From contig CAUJNA010000523.1 of the NCBI GenBank assembly GCA_963377175.1, positions 62,001 to 126,000 of the forward strand: a stretch of 64,000 nt of DNA, in the 5' to 3' direction. The notes under the pieces were generated by a model. That model saw only the letters and a program-made list of their open reading frames with translations. It ran no database searches and had not been told where the DNA came from. This document shows, piece after piece, positions 26,012-38,996 of this stretch (position 1 is the stretch's first letter; every line of letters begins with the position of its first letter). The stretch is from Effrenium voratum (taxonomy: Eukaryota > Sar > Dinophyceae > Suessiales > Symbiodiniaceae). Position numbers and translations under genes: made by a program.

Positions 26012-27723
26012 TGAAGGCTATGTTGGTTGGTTCAATGCACGCCTATCTCCAAGGGAAGGGGAGGTGTTGCCCCCCCCCCTCCGATGGGACGCTGCATTGA
26101 CATGGTTTTACCTGGGCAACGCATGCCCAGTGGATTGGGAAGAAAAGGGCATGCTTTTTTGGCTGGTTGAGTTTGAAGGGGAACCCTTCCCAAAAACAGC
26201 AAACAAGGGCGCCACTGGTCCATTGGGAATGGTACGCGATCCAACGCAAGAAGAAGTTTTCCTTTACTTGGAGGCACGTCCCACTGAGCAAGTCGCACAT
26301 ATCCATGTGCCCCAAAAAGGAATAACATGATGTGAGCCCAAGAAGAATAAGGTGTTTCCTTTCGGATTGCCTTGCACAAGACCGGTTTGACCCAGGGTTT
26401 CCTCCATCCTGGGAGCCATCAAACAGGGTAACTTTAACTGGCATTTGAATTTGAAGGGGAAACTACGATACTGAGCCTTGCTGCTTCGCTAGTTTGGTTT
26501 CCGGCAGGGGCTCTCACAAGGCAAGCTGGTGTTTCCGAACACCAAGCAGATGTCGTTCTTGCATGATTCTTCTTTTGTTCCCCACACCATCCAAAGGGCC
26601 AAAAAGGAGGGGTCCTGTATGTCGGGAACCCTTGATATTTCGGCTGACTGCGGTGGAAGTAGTTGATATGTTGATTTGTTGCCTAGCAAAATCAAGGCAC
26701 AGCTCCATGTGAAAAGTCAGTTATGTTTTAGGTGTCCAGTTGCTGCGAGCCAGGCAACGTCTTCGGAATCACAAGGCAATTATTTCCCCACCTCCGGATG
26801 TGACTTGATCTGGGGCTTTCAACCCATCTGATTCTTTTCGATCGAGGTCAAAGATACGAACATGTCACCAAAACTCCCAGCGATTTGCCGTTCGCCTAAG
26901 ACCAACCCAACCCAACCGACAGCACCACCCAGAGGGGGGGGGTTAAGTAGGTCACCAGACATTGGCCCAGTACCCGGTTCATGGGGCAAGTTCCGAATTA
27001 CCCAGTTCATGGGGCAGTTCTGGAATTGGAGTGGGTGACTCTTCTAGGGCCTCAAACGACAAACCCTACCCAAGCGACAGGGCCCGGGGAGCGTCCTTCA
27101 AAATCGGACTCTACACGCAACATGGTCCAAACCAGGCACCCCCCCATCCCTTCAACCTTCCATGAATGGGAGGGTAAATGAGAACTACAGTGGGAACCCA
27201 TTTGGGTGTATCTTTTTTTACGTTGCTGTAAAGGGACACCAGAAGGACAACAGAACTACTCTTGGCGTGCTCCTTTTTTTGGGACAAACCCATGCGTCAA
27301 AGGGGGGAGCCTTTGGGGGAGCAAACATTGAGGGTCTCCCCCCTTTGGGTGTGCAATGGGAAACCCTCAACCAAAACACACAATGGCAACCCGGGATTAA
27401 CAAACCCTCCAATTTGGCAAATTTGGCAAGGTGTTGGGCTGCACAAAAGTGATACAGTAGACTGCTTCAACCCCTAAAAGGCGGTCTTGACCCAAAACCA
27501 ACCAACCACTTCTGCGGCTTTTACGAAGAAGTCCCGTGGACACCCCACACCAAGTGTCCCCTTGGCGCAGTGAGCTCACTTGAGATGTGTTGAACCAGGG
27601 ACAAACAACAACTTGGAGAAAACTTTTTTGGTGGATTAGTGCAAACTGTTTACCCCTTAACCGAGCAACCGTCCCCAAACCCAACAAAAAGTGACACACA
27701 CAAATCCCGAGTTTCGGCACTCA
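26012..27723. other. no gene recognised
   Basis: Contains a local duplication, CCGGTTCATGGGGCAAGTTC (26973) and CCAGTTCATGGGGCAGTTCT (27002), and homopolymer G/C runs. Confidence 0.5.
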
Positions 27724-27857
27724 GCAGGGTTGTGGGAAATGACCACTTCTGTGATACAACAAAAAGGGCTTCCCAAAGACTAACACCCCGTATACTGGGG
27801 GAGATTCCCTTGTATCACAGAAGTGGGAATAAACCCCGCGTGATTCCACAACCCTGG
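27724..27857. repeat. FB7 fold-back element with two nested arm pairs
   Basis: Outer arms CAGGGTTGTGGGAA (27725-27738) and TTCCACAACCCTG (27844-27856); inner arms CCACTTCTGTGATACAA (27743-27759) and TTGTATCACAGAAGTGG (27810-27826), perfectly inverted. Confidence 0.92.
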
Positions 27858-28842
27858 CACTCAGGGAGTGAGCGGAAAAGCAGTCGTCACTGCGTCGCTG
27901 AGTGCCACTGCGAGCTGGTACCGCGTCTCCAAGTTCTGCACCCCCTGCAAAACGACAGAATCCATTCCATGGGCGGTAAGCAGAAGAGTCCTGGACTTCC
28001 ATGGCTACCATTAAGTTTGGCCCGCAACAAAGGTTGGCCGGAAAAAAAGGCCGGGGGGGGGGGGGGGGCACAAAGCATGTCTGATGTCTTGATTTACTGT
28101 TTCATATGTCTGCCCGAACAGAGAAACATTGCTTGAAGGAGACCCCAGCTACAATGGTAGTGTTCAAATGTCCGACGCGTTGGACCTCGGAAGACCAGTA
28201 TCCATGGGCAAAAGGCACCATTTTGCATGAACTCGAAGGGGACACCTCCTCGCGAAAAAACGTTGAACCAAGGGAAGCAACGTGCCAGACATAAGGAATC
28301 TTGTGTTACATGAGTCGGTCAGCTCGTTTGAATTTGCTCAGATCAACGAAGAGCAGTGCCAAAAAAGGCCTGATAAGGCTTGCTATGGCCTCGCAATTGT
28401 CGCTCGATGTTGGTATGCGTCAAAATAGGGATTCGGACACCCCCAAATTGGGCGTGTGTCCCTTTGGTCTCCCTTTCAAAGCAAGCTAAAAAAGGGCCCT
28501 GCCTGGGGATCCCTCGATGGCTAGTGGCCCCCCCGTGCCACAAAATCAGTGTTTTGCCTTTCGGAAATTGGAGCAAAAAGAGAATGGTTCAGTGGGTTGC
28601 ATAGAGCAAAATAAATTGATATTCACTTTTGCTTGAGTTCTATTTTCAATCATCAAGCATTGATGTTCGCAGGTCATCCATAAAAAGTTTAAAACAAAAT
28701 CCATTATCCATCCAAATAGGAGCCAAGCCCAAAAAAAACGCCCACCTGTGTGGGGTACCCTCAACATCGGGAACCCTCAACCTTTAAAGACAGGGTACCC
28801 TCGACAACACCAACCTCAAGCATGAAACCGATTTCAGCAGCA

Positions 28843-28944
28843 TTCCATTTGCTTGAGTTCCCAGGGGAAAACTCCAGTAGTGACAGATTATGTTCAAAAC
28901 CGGGGAGAATCATAAACCAAACACACATTCTTAAGCAAATGGAA
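28843..28944. repeat. FB12 repeat with both TIRs
   Basis: TTCCATTTGCTTGAG at the left, CTTAAGCAAATGGAA at the right (14 of 15 inverted); the CTCCAGTAGTGACAGATT core lies between. Confidence 0.85.
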
Positions 28945-29011
28945 GCGATTTCCTTTTGAAGCCAACGGCTAATTTGTTTAACCCATATTGTCTTAAGCAA
29001 GTTGAAGGACA

Positions 29012-29112
29012 AAATGGAAGCACCAAATGAAAACACCAAATGGAAGCACCACATGAAAGTACCCAATGGAAACACCAAACGGAAGCACATGGAAGCACCG
29101 GAAGCACCAACC
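29012..29112. repeat. AATGGAAGCACC 12-bp tandem repeat
   Basis: About eight imperfect units (AATGGAAGCACC, AATGAAAACACC and similar). Confidence 0.9.
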
Positions 29113-30100
29113 CAATTAAACCATATTCTCTTCGGCAAACGGGAAGCGCCCCATTCCCACGGCAGGTTTTTCCGGTTCGCCTCTCTGAGGAACTGCTTCA
29201 TGCGCATCATCCGCGCTGAGAACTGCTCCGGGCATGGCCTTGGATCGGCAGTTTGGTTCCCTGTTTTCTTCCGTAAAAAGCAAGTGAACCAACCACAAAC
29301 AACGGGTAAACACGGCAAGTTAACCAGACTGAACCACAAGAACATGGGAAACAAAACGCACAGTAAATTCACCATGAACCACAAAACCATGGGTAAAACA
29401 TGGAAAACTAGAGCCTGGGAGGGTGTTAGGATCAAACACCTCTTGATCTGTTTCTCACTTGCCCAAAGGACCCAGAAGTAAAGGACATTTCTTTGGAACC
29501 TTGACTAAAAATGGCCCAACATGAGGAAACCAAAAGGTCTAAAGGCCAGCTTTCGACAAGTGCGTGGTAAAACATGGCGGGCGTTTGATCCCATGGGTAA
29601 AAGTTAAACCTTTGGTGGGAGATGTCATCAACCACTTTAAAGTCGAAACGTCTACAAGTCTAATGGCAGGAAACTGCCAAGGTGGCATCTAAGCGTTCTG
29701 TGCGCCAAGCCATGTCCTTCTTATTTCAGCATACCATGCACCCTCCCAAACACGGAACCGGAATAAATAAGGCCCAGGAAGGCCATTTTTATTGGACAGG
29801 AACCCTCTTTCGTTTCGGGATCCATAATTGAAAGGATTTGTTGACAGATCAATCTGGGTGCGTGAGTTTCTTGAGGTTACCCCTTTTATGGTTGAAAGGT
29901 GAGGCTGGAGGTGAACCGCATTTTTGGGGGTCCCCCTATTTTGATACAACCCCATCTAGGTGATTCATGAATTAATTTTCACAGCTGTATAAGAGACCCG
30001 CAAGGACGGACCTTCACTGGGCAAACCGCTTGCCATTGGCCCTGGCTTCGAGAAAATTCATGCGGTGACCTTGACATCTATCAACCAAAGTGGGCGGTTT

Positions 30101-30212
30101 CCATTTGGGTGTGGCTCAAAATTTAAGGGTTGGGGTTACACAAGTGTTGGTCTTTGTTTCCATCCAAGGGGCCCCAAAATGGGTTCCACTTGTTTGAGCC
30201 ACAGCCATTTGG
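30101..30212. repeat. FB3 fold-back element
   Basis: CCATTTGGGTGTGGCTCAAA at the left, TTTGAGCCACAGCCATTTGG at the right. Confidence 0.85.
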
Positions 30213-30457
30213 CTTCGGAAAAGAACCCCAAGGGTAGCTTCAATAAGACCTGGGTCGGGAGGATCCGACCGCTTTCCCAAAATGTTCGACTTGCTGGCTC
30301 AAAGGCAATGGACACCCAAAGAGGCAAACAGGCTAAGCCGACTACACCGGGCACCCAGTGCTCGCAGTTGCCACCATAGTATGTCACCACAAATAGCAAG
30401 CCGTTGGAGAAAAATCGAGTCGGGAGAACATCCGCGGTTGCTATAAACATTGTGACA

Positions 30458-30609
30458 TACTGTGGATGGACGAAATCCATTTCGCACCACCTAAGAAACC
30501 CTGGTTTCTGATGATTCAATTGTAAATGCCAACAAACGCGATGTTTCTCCTTTTTTTCCCCGTGGTTTCATTTCGTGGCGCGTTGCATGGATTTCGATTT
30601 CAACCATCC
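30458..30609. repeat. FB2 fold-back element
   Basis: TACTGTGGATGGACGAAATC at the left; the right arm (TGGATTTCGATTTCAACCAT) has diverged at the tip. Confidence 0.8.
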
Positions 30610-31571
30610 CCAGGATCCTGGCTCCCTCCGCTCCATCTATACACCGCCAGCGCGCCTTACCCGCTGCGCGGAACGAGCGCCCGGCTCATCCAGATAAAGC
30701 TGGACGATGGCGTGCAGCCAGTCCTTTCGAAAACCCCCGCGGAACGGCGCCAAAGGACCCCACCCTTTGCCCTGCGGCGTTATCAGGAGAGTTGGCCGCT
30801 TCGGCCATGTGCTTCAAAATGCTGGAAACTGCTGGCATGCCAAAAAACCAATGCTGCCAGGGACTCTTGAACAGCGCAGACTTTCTCAAGCAAGAGAATT
30901 GTCTGGGCAAGTTGGTCCTGCAGGCAACCAGTCTGCACATGATTCCCTAAGTTACTAAGATTTACTAAGACTCTGCGTGCCCTCATCCACGCATTGGAGC
31001 TAAAGGTGCGCTCCAGCCAGGCAGAACTTTTGCCAAGACAGCAAGGTGTGCCCTTGTCCAAACTCAGCCTGCGTGCCGTGCTTCCTCTTTCAGCATTCAA
31101 TGGTTCAGGACGCTGAGCAGGCTTTGTTTTGTTTCGGCCAGGAATTCATTGAGCTTGCGAAGTCCATGCAGACGTGCTGATTCTCTTGGGTGTTTTCTGT
31201 GCTGTTCGCTGGGCCCAACCCCCTTGCTCAACCCCTTCCCTCTTTTTCAACCCTCGTTCAAGCCTGGCCCCCCCAGCCCGCTGGACACTCCAAGCTGACA
31301 TTTCCTTCAAACACCATGGGAAACCCTTTGACCACCCACCGCAACGCAAGGAGCACTCGCTTGGTGTGATTTGGGTGTTGTTCTTGTTGTGGGTACCGAA
31401 TACACCTTTGTTATGGGAACACAGCCATGGTTGTTTTCCTTATCACGGCCGGTGTTCTGAGCCAATTACTCCCGAAGGAACCCACTAGTTAAGGACCTTA
31501 CTCCTGGGCTTACGCTGGCTTTACTCAAGGCGAGCTCGCCCAAATTTGCCCACTGCATGAGGAAACATCAT

Positions 31572-31681
31572 CTAGGTCCTCCAGTAGAGAGGCTAGAATA
31601 AGGGTACCCGATTTTCTTCTGTAGTCTACTTTAGGGAACCCTCCCCCAAAAAAGGCAAAAGGGCACTACTGGAAAACCTGG
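31572..31681. repeat. FB1 fold-back element, copy 4
   Basis: Left end intact; right end CTACTGGAAAACCTGG. The AGTAGG of the core is missing. Confidence 0.85.
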
Positions 31682-32576
31682 TCATTTTAAGGGAACTCAC
31701 ACCACTCATTCCGACAACCCAGATCCACTGGGAAAGTGCGACTTGGCTTACACAAATTCACCCCCGAGGTCCTGCCATTTCCCACAGGTTGCACCAAGGC
31801 AGTCGGAAACCCTTCGGTACCTTGCAATGATTCTCAATGATGCCGAAACAGGCTAACCCCAGGTGATTGTTTTTTGGGCTGGTTTCTTCATACATGGGTC
31901 CCTGATTTTGACGCCTCCTACTTGGCAGTGTCTCAGTGGATGCACAGTTGCCGGTTGAAGAAACATTGTTTCATCAAAACTTGCACTTTCTGATTTTCCC
32001 ATAGCCATTGAGGGCTGAAATACTATTTGACACATATACATACATTTGACTGTCCATCCTCACAACTGGATAATTCATTCAACATCCTGGTTTCTTTTCT
32101 TGTGGAGGGGGTGTTGGTAGTTGAGCTCTCTTAAGCCCCCATTTCCATCGGGTTTTCAACAAATTAATGCATTATGTTGATTGTACCCGGCTCCTTAGTT
32201 CAATTATCCGTGGCCAAACAACTGCAAAGCAACAAGTAACAACAATTTTAGCCTGAACTTAAGAAAGACATCTGAGTGAGGTAACCACTCCTTGGACATC
32301 TCAATTCAATCTCGGTCTAGATTAAACGGAGAAGATGTGTCTACACGAAGAGGGCAACTAGCCTAGGGTTCAATCAATTTGGCTGATGACACTCCTTAGG
32401 TTAACAATGGTGTTTGTATATTCTCCCCCGTTGTTTGAATGGTGGATTGTGATGCAGTGGACTCCTTCCGTTGCCCCCCCCCCCCCGTGCCCGGACTCCC
32501 CCTCCTGCGCCAGGGGCAAATGTTGCAAGAAGAGGTGCAGGTACAGGCGGTTGCCAAGCCTCAATCCCCTTCCCTA

Positions 32577-32678
32577 TTTTCCATTTGCTCAACCCCCCCT
32601 GGAAAAACAAATCCAGTAGTGATAGATTCCATTTAAAAACAAAAAGCAAAAATGAAACAGTAGCTTAAGCAAATGGAA
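32577..32678. repeat. FB12 repeat with both TIRs
   Basis: TTTTCCATTTGCTCAA at the left, CTTAAGCAAATGGAA at the right; core TCCAGTAGTGATAGATTCCA. Confidence 0.85.
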
Positions 32679-34904
32679 GCAATGGGGGAGGGTTTTTTGA
32701 GTTCCCAAGCTTGTCTACTTTGTCTTAAGCTGCATATTTTTTTAGGGGTCCCCATTTGGGGTATCTTTTTTCAGACCCCAAGGTACACATTTAGAAAGCG
32801 CAGATACAAGAACACCGGCCATGGCGGCTCCTGGTTGCTGGTGGTGAGTTTCAGGTACAGCACTCAACTGGCTGACTTGCTAAGTTGATTGACCGAACAC
32901 AATACAAACTTGTTGTTTGCAACTGTCTTTTTTGAGGGTGCCCCTTCTTTGTAAAATAAACAAAAAGGAAACCAAGAACCACAATCCCTGAAAAAAGGCG
33001 CCCTCATTGTTCAGGAACACAAGGAGTTGGGGACCCCCCGGCCTTAGGCCGCGGCAAGACCACTTGCCGATACAGGGCCTTCGGCCACACCTGGCGATGG
33101 CAAACCAACCAACCAGGCATCCCAAGTCGCGACAAACCTGCGCAGCGGAGTTTGTCCACGTCTCTCAGTTGCACCAAGGACGAGACATAAAAGGGTACCC
33201 TTTTAGAACGTTGACTAAACAAATGAGGAAAGCAAAAGGTCAAAAGGTCGGCTTTGGACACGTCCACTTCCAGGGAGAATTTGAGCTTATGCGGCGCAGT
33301 ATAGTCCTAGCGCAAGCCTGCCAACTTCATTGGAACAAAGAACCCCTATATACTAGACTGTCAGCACCTTACCATCAGGCCATCCCCCCCTGCCTTTGCC
33401 AAGCCGTCGTAGGAGTGGCGGTATGCGCTCACCTCAGCTGTACATTTGTGGGGGTATTTTGGGCCAGAACTGGCGGCTGAACCCCATTGGCCCAGTGATG
33501 CTGGAAAAATAGGTGTTGGGGCCAAATTCTGAACAACAGGGCTTCTGTTGACACGCGTTGAATGGTTCATCAACCCAAAAATTGAGCCTTGCACCAAACA
33601 TGTAGGGGATTGGTTCTCAACACTCAATGTCACAGTCCAAGCCTGCGGCCGATGGAGAAGACGGATTTCCGATGCGTTTCCATATGCTTAGCCGAGCACG
33701 CCAAAGAATCGTCATCAAGATTTCGGCTCCCGAAGCTCCGTAGGCTCGGGGCAAAAAGGAGACTTTGCTGGAGTGAGTTTACGGCCCTTGATCTCCTCAA
33801 CGACGTCATGGTCTGCGACTGCGTAAGCTGCAACCATTGCGACCTTGGTTGCTCCTTTGCATGGAGGCAACTTTTCCGGAGCAGGAATCGTTCCATAAAA
33901 CTTCCGTTACTTAAGAGCAGGCTCGTGAGAAATACCGGCTCTTGAGGCCACTCAACCTGAGCCTCCTGCTACAGAAGAAACAACACACCCATTGTTTTCA
34001 ACAAAGGACACCGGGTCTGTTCATGAAAAAAGCTGGGGTTCCTGAGTCTATCCCTTCAGCATCCCAAACGAAACTTTGAATTGGCAAGCGTGATATACAC
34101 ATACCACCCACCCAAACCTCCAGCCGTGGGGAAACAAGGCCATGCCCAAAAATGGCGGACTTCGGGGAACCCATGGGATCCCCAGCGGAAAAAAAAACAA
34201 AAACAACAAAAAAAAAACACGATTTCGCCGAACCCCAAACAGGGACGGACCAAGAATGACACCCAAAAGGCCTTCAAGCTCTCAGGCCTCAGTCACTTTT
34301 AGTTGGGATCGCCCTTGACAACCACACAGTCTCCAAATTATACTTGGAATTTCATGTTGGTTTCCCTTTAAACCAAGCCAAGAGTACCCTCAAGAGATAT
34401 ACCATTGACCCCATATTAAACGAAGAAATCCGTGGGGCGCTTTCCCTGGCTGTACCCACTTTTGGAGGAGAACCCCCCCCCTATTGAGAAAAACTGGAAT
34501 TTATTTATGTGGGGTCAACATTACCCACACTGGGAGCAAGGCCACCTCTAGTGTGGCGATGAAGTCCTGGTGGTACTCAGCAAAGACCTGGCGAAGATAA
34601 AGATAATCTGTGGGGTTCAGTCAGACTGTTAAAACATTGGTTGGGTTCATTCATGAAGGGCTCTGTTTCATATTGAGTCTACTCTAAGAACATAGTCTTG
34701 GAGGAGGCCCCAGTACAGGGGTCTCCCCCATCCCGAACAAATAAGGGAGGCGCGACAGCTACGGAGTATGTGGAAGTTCTTACGAGACCCTTGGTACGGC
34801 TAATCATTCGGCCAGTCATGACCCTAGGCGAGAGAATGGTTCTCAGAACCCTTCTGAGAAGCAACTTTGAAGGTTCTACGATTCTACGAAAACTTCTTGA
34901 AGGA

Positions 34905-34991
34905 AGGGTTTCAAGCTCCCCAGACTGGGCTGATCAAACTGTGCATGCCCCTAAAACTATCCGTGAAAAAAAAAAAAAAAAAAAAAAAAAC
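34905..34991. repeat. 60-bp dispersed repeat ending in a poly(A) run
   Basis: GGGTTTCAAGCTCCCCAGAC and TCAAACTGTGCATGCCCCTA recur at 45991-46050. Here the repeat is followed by about 25 A (34967-34991), which could mark a retroposed RNA end. Confidence 0.75.
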
Positions 34992-35099
34992 CGCTACACG
35001 GCCTGAATCAGATCAATCCGCAACACCCCTGCTTCCGAAATCCGTGTCGAATCCGTCATCCGGTTCGACTGCTGCTTCCGTAACCCGTTCTGGGGAACG

Positions 35100-35770
35100 G
35101 GTTGGCGACAGAAAGGCCAACCACGGCCACCAAGCCGTCGAGGATAGACGCAGCCAGACGCACAGTGGTGAAGGGGCGAGCGAGCCACAATCCCCCAAAA
35201 AAACAAACCGTGCAATTTGGAGCTCTCTCCAAGTTCTGGGACAGCTGGACAAGTGGGTTGACGACAAAAGGACCAAAGACGGCCACCAAGCCGACGAAGA
35301 TAGACGCAGCCAGACGCACAATGGTGAGAAGGAGCGAGCGAGCCAGAACCCCAACAGCGCAAACCGCTCAATTTCAAGTTTTTTCGGGGTTCCCGCCTCC
35401 TTGCTGTAACTTCTATCCAGCCACAACCCCCGCGGACTGCTCGATTTCAAGCTTTTTCGGGTTTTTGAAAGGCACGAGCGGCTCTTGTCTCTGGGGGAAC
35501 AATGTCCTTGCTTGCTTTAACTCCTAGATATCCAACCAGAACTCCTAAAGGCACGAACCGCTCGATTTAAAGGTTTTTCGTGGCTCTGGGTGGAACCGTC
35601 TCCTTGCTGCAACTTCAATCCAACCAGAACGCACAGAAGCGCGAACCGCGCGGTTTACGGCTTTGTCGGAGCAGCGGCGCTGCGCCACAGAAACGCACGC
35701 TGCGGCAAGCCCGAAGAGGGACGCAGCGATGTCTCTGGGTTTCCAGCGCACCCAATCGACCCTCAACAAC
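35100..35770. repeat. tandem degenerate ~100-150 bp units, block 1
   Basis: GATAGACGCAGCCAGACGCA occurs at 35142 and 35300, inside paralogous ~150-bp units. A second motif, CGATTTCAAGCTTTTTCGG followed by CTCCTTGCTGCAACTTC, repeats four times to about 35770. Parts translate on the plus strand as near-repeats (ATKPSRIDAARRTVV, ATKPTKIDAARRTMV), but frames are not kept throughout. I recall similar units in dinoflagellate sequences, unverified. Confidence 0.75.
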
Positions 35771-35885
35771 TCGACCCTGCTATTATAAGGGTGTGTTCCC
35801 TTATGTGAAGCCTAACTTAAGGGCAGACCATCCAAGAATGTGAGGGAGGGAGGGAGGCATACGAAGCCCAAAGCTGAAAAGCGGA

Positions 35886-36218
35886 ACTGCTGGATACTTC
35901 TGATGGCATCTTGCACACCATCAAGTATTTGAATGAGAGCTACAACTGCTTGCGCCGGCCAACTTTCTTATGCAGTACAAAGCTTTGGGAGAAGCAGCTA
36001 AGCCTTACACATGGTATGTCAAACCCAAGTTTGATTTGATGGCTGAGCTTGCCCTGACTGGGGACGATTCTGGCATGAATTGGGTGTGTCGCGATGAGGA
36101 AGCAGGACGTACCACGGCCAGGCTTGGAAGATCCAGAGGATCTGTGCAAAGTCCATGGTCGCTGTCTTCCAGAATTTTACAGAAATTGTGTGGAGAGTTT
36201 GCAGTGCCAGTGCATTGA
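35886..36218 (+). pseudogene. fragment of a repeated dinoflagellate hypothetical protein
   Basis: Two frames on the plus strand join into one protein-like reading. From about 35886: LLDTSDGILHTIKYLNESYN, then, after a +1/-2 frame change near 35955, ANFLMQYKALGEAAKPYTWY, VKPKFDLMAELAL, MNWVCRDEEAGRTTARLGRS, ending with RILQKLCGEFAVPVH and TGA at 36216-36218. The pattern (L-D-T-x-x-G-I...YLN, then Y..LG.A....W.VKPK..L..EL, then W..RDE..G....L.R) resembles a protein type I associate with many dinoflagellate gene models, of unknown function. The frame change makes this copy a likely pseudogene, unless an unusual short intron is removed. It sits between blocks of the ~100-bp tandem repeat described at 35010-35770 and 36640-36840. 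Confidence 0.5.
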
Positions 36219-36639
36219 ACAAATGCGCGTGTGACCATTGCACTTGCATGTTTCTGGATCCAGGGGTTGCATTGAAATTTCTGAAATTGTCCGAAAACAT
36301 CCACTGGCCACCTGCGGATGGGAGGCTGCCTACCAGATTAAAATCAAAATAAAACTACCTGCTGGGGGGGGGAGGATGGGAGGAATGCCCAGCATTGCCA
36401 ACATCAGTAGCATCGCCGCAAGGCACACACCACAACATACACAAAAAGGACACGTTTCGCAACCCGTCTCACTGTGTTTTTTGGCTTCGACACATAACTT
36501 ATGGTTCTGTTGTTCTTCCATTCGGCCCAAGAAAAGTCTTCGACCTTTAGATGCGGCTATGGGGTGCTCAGGGCTCCAGCGCAATCTAAAATGCATCTGG
36601 CTAGCGCGATTCGTAGCAAAATGGACAAGCTGCGACAAA

Positions 36640-36840
36640 CAAAACACGCAGCGGCAAAGCAAGCCCGAAGAAGGATGCAGGGATGTCTCGGGGCTCTTGC
36701 GCAACTTCTCACCGCTCGATTTAGAGCTCTTTCGGAGTTCTGGGGTGGAACCATCTCCTTGCTGCAGCTTCTATCCACCCAGAACCCCCCAAAAAGCATG
36801 AACGGCTTGATGAAAAGCTTTGTTGGGGTTCTGGGGACCC
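36640..36840. repeat. tandem degenerate units, block 2
   Basis: CGCTCGATTTAGAGCTCTTT, GTGGAACCATCTCCTTGCTG and GCAAGCCCGAAGAAGGATGC match block 1. The pseudogene at 35886-36218 lies between the blocks. Confidence 0.75.
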
Positions 36841-38421
36841 AAGACACTCTCTCACTCAGGGGACTCCCATGCTTTGGCGACACCTTCTTTTCCTTGAGGA
36901 ACTGCTGAAAGACACACGCTCGCGCGAGGCATGCCCTTTGCCGAACGTGGCATGGTGTCCAACTAGAGCTGTTGGAGCCGAACGCAGCTTCCACCCAGAT
37001 GTGCCCGGACATGGCACTAGCAGATTTCGTACTCTCAACATGGCTCAACGATTCAAAACCCACTGTGCTTCTGGCATTGCCAGGGTGAAATCGGATCTGT
37101 CATCGTGCAGAATCTAGGTCGGTCCTTAACGTCAAGTTGGGGGTTCTGAACCCCTAATCCGTGATCCGCTTAAAAACATGACAATCCAAAAGTTTGTAAT
37201 CCGTAATGCTGCTTAGCATTAAGGATTGTATTTGATGGGGCCAGCCACTTATTTCTAGTGGAATCTGCAGCTGTCGACATGCCGTCCTTTGTTGGTTCCA
37301 TACTAATTGGGTGTGTCTTTTTCAGGGGACCCCCCTCCAAACGATGCCTAATTTGAGCAGTGAACTAGACCGAAACTGGCATCTTGGGTGGTAGCAGTTT
37401 TATGAGATGCGACTTCGGCCGCCCGAAGGGTTTTGAGCCGATGAAATTGCCTGTTTCCAAGATTGCAACCTCCCGGTTGTTGTGGAAGTTCAGGTTGGGG
37501 CCCTCTCTCTCCTCTTGTGGATCCACCCCTGGATATCAAAGAGTAAGTAGTCAAGGAGTACTAAAGGAGCACCAAAGTACTTAAAAGCGACCACAAGAAA
37601 CAGAAACGCACCAGCTAAAACTTCAAAGAGAAACGCAAAAGGCATCCAAACGCTGTACTAATTCAACGTTCATTACCAACTCAAAAGACACATCCATGTC
37701 CCTAAAGATAAAGACCACCTCGGGCCATCGTTCAGAGCTCGGGGAGGTGGGGGGGACTTGGAACTCGATTTGACCCAACAGACCAATGCTTTTGCAGGGC
37801 AGCTGGGCTCCTGAGGCCCCTAAAATCACTTGAGTTTTTACATAAGGAATATTGCCCCATGCTTAGCTCCCAAATCCATGGCCGGCCAAACATACTTGTT
37901 CACGGATCTCTTTGAGAGACAGGAACACCTGGGATGCTCCTGACGCTCAAACCCAAAATTGTCTAAACGCTAAGTTGGAATATGGCCCGAAGCAAGGCGA
38001 CCAATCCATGTCCTTCTTTTTGAGTGTCAAAGAAGTTTCACCGGTCAAGGCCATATTCCGTAAGGACCAAGGAGCTCTTGTCATCCCAGGGAATGAGGAC
38101 ATGACCCATATGAACCATGCCTTCTGGCTTCCTGTAGGGGATCTTTAGCTTCAAACCAAAAACCCTTCGCGATGCTCCTACTGAGAACCAGCAAGATGTT
38201 TGGAACAAGGACAGCGAGAGCAATGAATCCACCCGGAAATAGCCAATCACACGGGCCAAAATAATCCGAATGGAGCGGTAGGGCGTGCAACACTAAAACT
38301 TCTCACGTATCATTGTGGAGTCATGATAGAAATCACTTGGCTCCTTGCACTAAAGGGTATAGTTCAAGTATTTGCTTGACTGGCATCATAATTTTAGTAA
38401 ACGACGTCAGTCTAATATTAC
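36841..38421. other. no gene or clear repeat seen
   Basis: No supported feature. Confidence 0.5.
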
Positions 38422-38490
38422 AATATGGGTGTGGCTCAAAACAGGGGTCCAAAATGGAAGCCTGGTACATGGAAAGGACTAAAACCTGCG
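38422..38490. repeat. FB3 fold-back element, left half
   Basis: AATATGGGTGTGGCTCAAAA, then GTCCAAAATGGAAGCCTGGT; no right arm. Confidence 0.7.
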
Positions 38491-38539
38491 GTTTGCCCCA
38501 GCCGCTTAATGACCCAAAGCCATATATCTCAAGCTGTAC

Positions 38540-38672
38540 TACTGTGGATGGACAGAATCCTGCACCAGTTTGAATCCATGCAAAACCATAACGTTTGTGG
38601 TATTTACAGGGGATTCATCAGAAACCAGGTCTTCTTAGGTTGTGCGTTGGATGGATTTCGCAACCCTCCATG
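38540..38672. repeat. FB2 fold-back element
   Basis: TACTGTGGATGGACAGAATC at the left, TGGATTTCGCAACCCTCCAT at the right. It starts within 30 bp of a partial FB3 copy. Confidence 0.8.
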
Positions 38673-38865
38673 TCTCACCTTCGGCCCGGTCGGCCTCCAC
38701 CTCTTGAGGCAGCAAGTTGATGACCACGAAGACGTCCCCGGCCTTGGAACCGAACTCGTGGTGGTTTTTCCCGAAACAAATTGGAAAGGACACTTCTTCC
38801 CATGACAGTTCGTGTTTTTGTTGTTCCATGTTTGGCCAGTTTCCACAAGGTATTCTTGGCCAGTC

Positions 38866-38996
38866 CACTCAGGAAGTGAGGTTGCTTCTTGGCAAAACGA
38901 TTTGTTTCATGATGAAACAAATCATCCCCAGAAGCCGGGGAAAAAACAAACTTGTTGTTTGCTGCTAAAAATGAGTCCGTGAACTTGCGGAGTGAG
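38866..38996. repeat. FB8 fold-back element, diverged
   Basis: CACTCAGGAAGTGAG at the left and GAACTTGCGGAGTGAG at the right, with AAACTTGTTGTTTGCTGCTA inside. Confidence 0.7.

Larger units (their letters stand above)
30613..34904. other. mostly no gene recognised, apart from FB1 and FB12 copies
   Basis: The minus strand at 30783-30960 has a short protein-like stretch (DQLAQTILLLEKVCAVQESL) without family match. 32060-32400 is AT-richer and has no repeats. The rest is unsupported. Confidence 0.4.
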
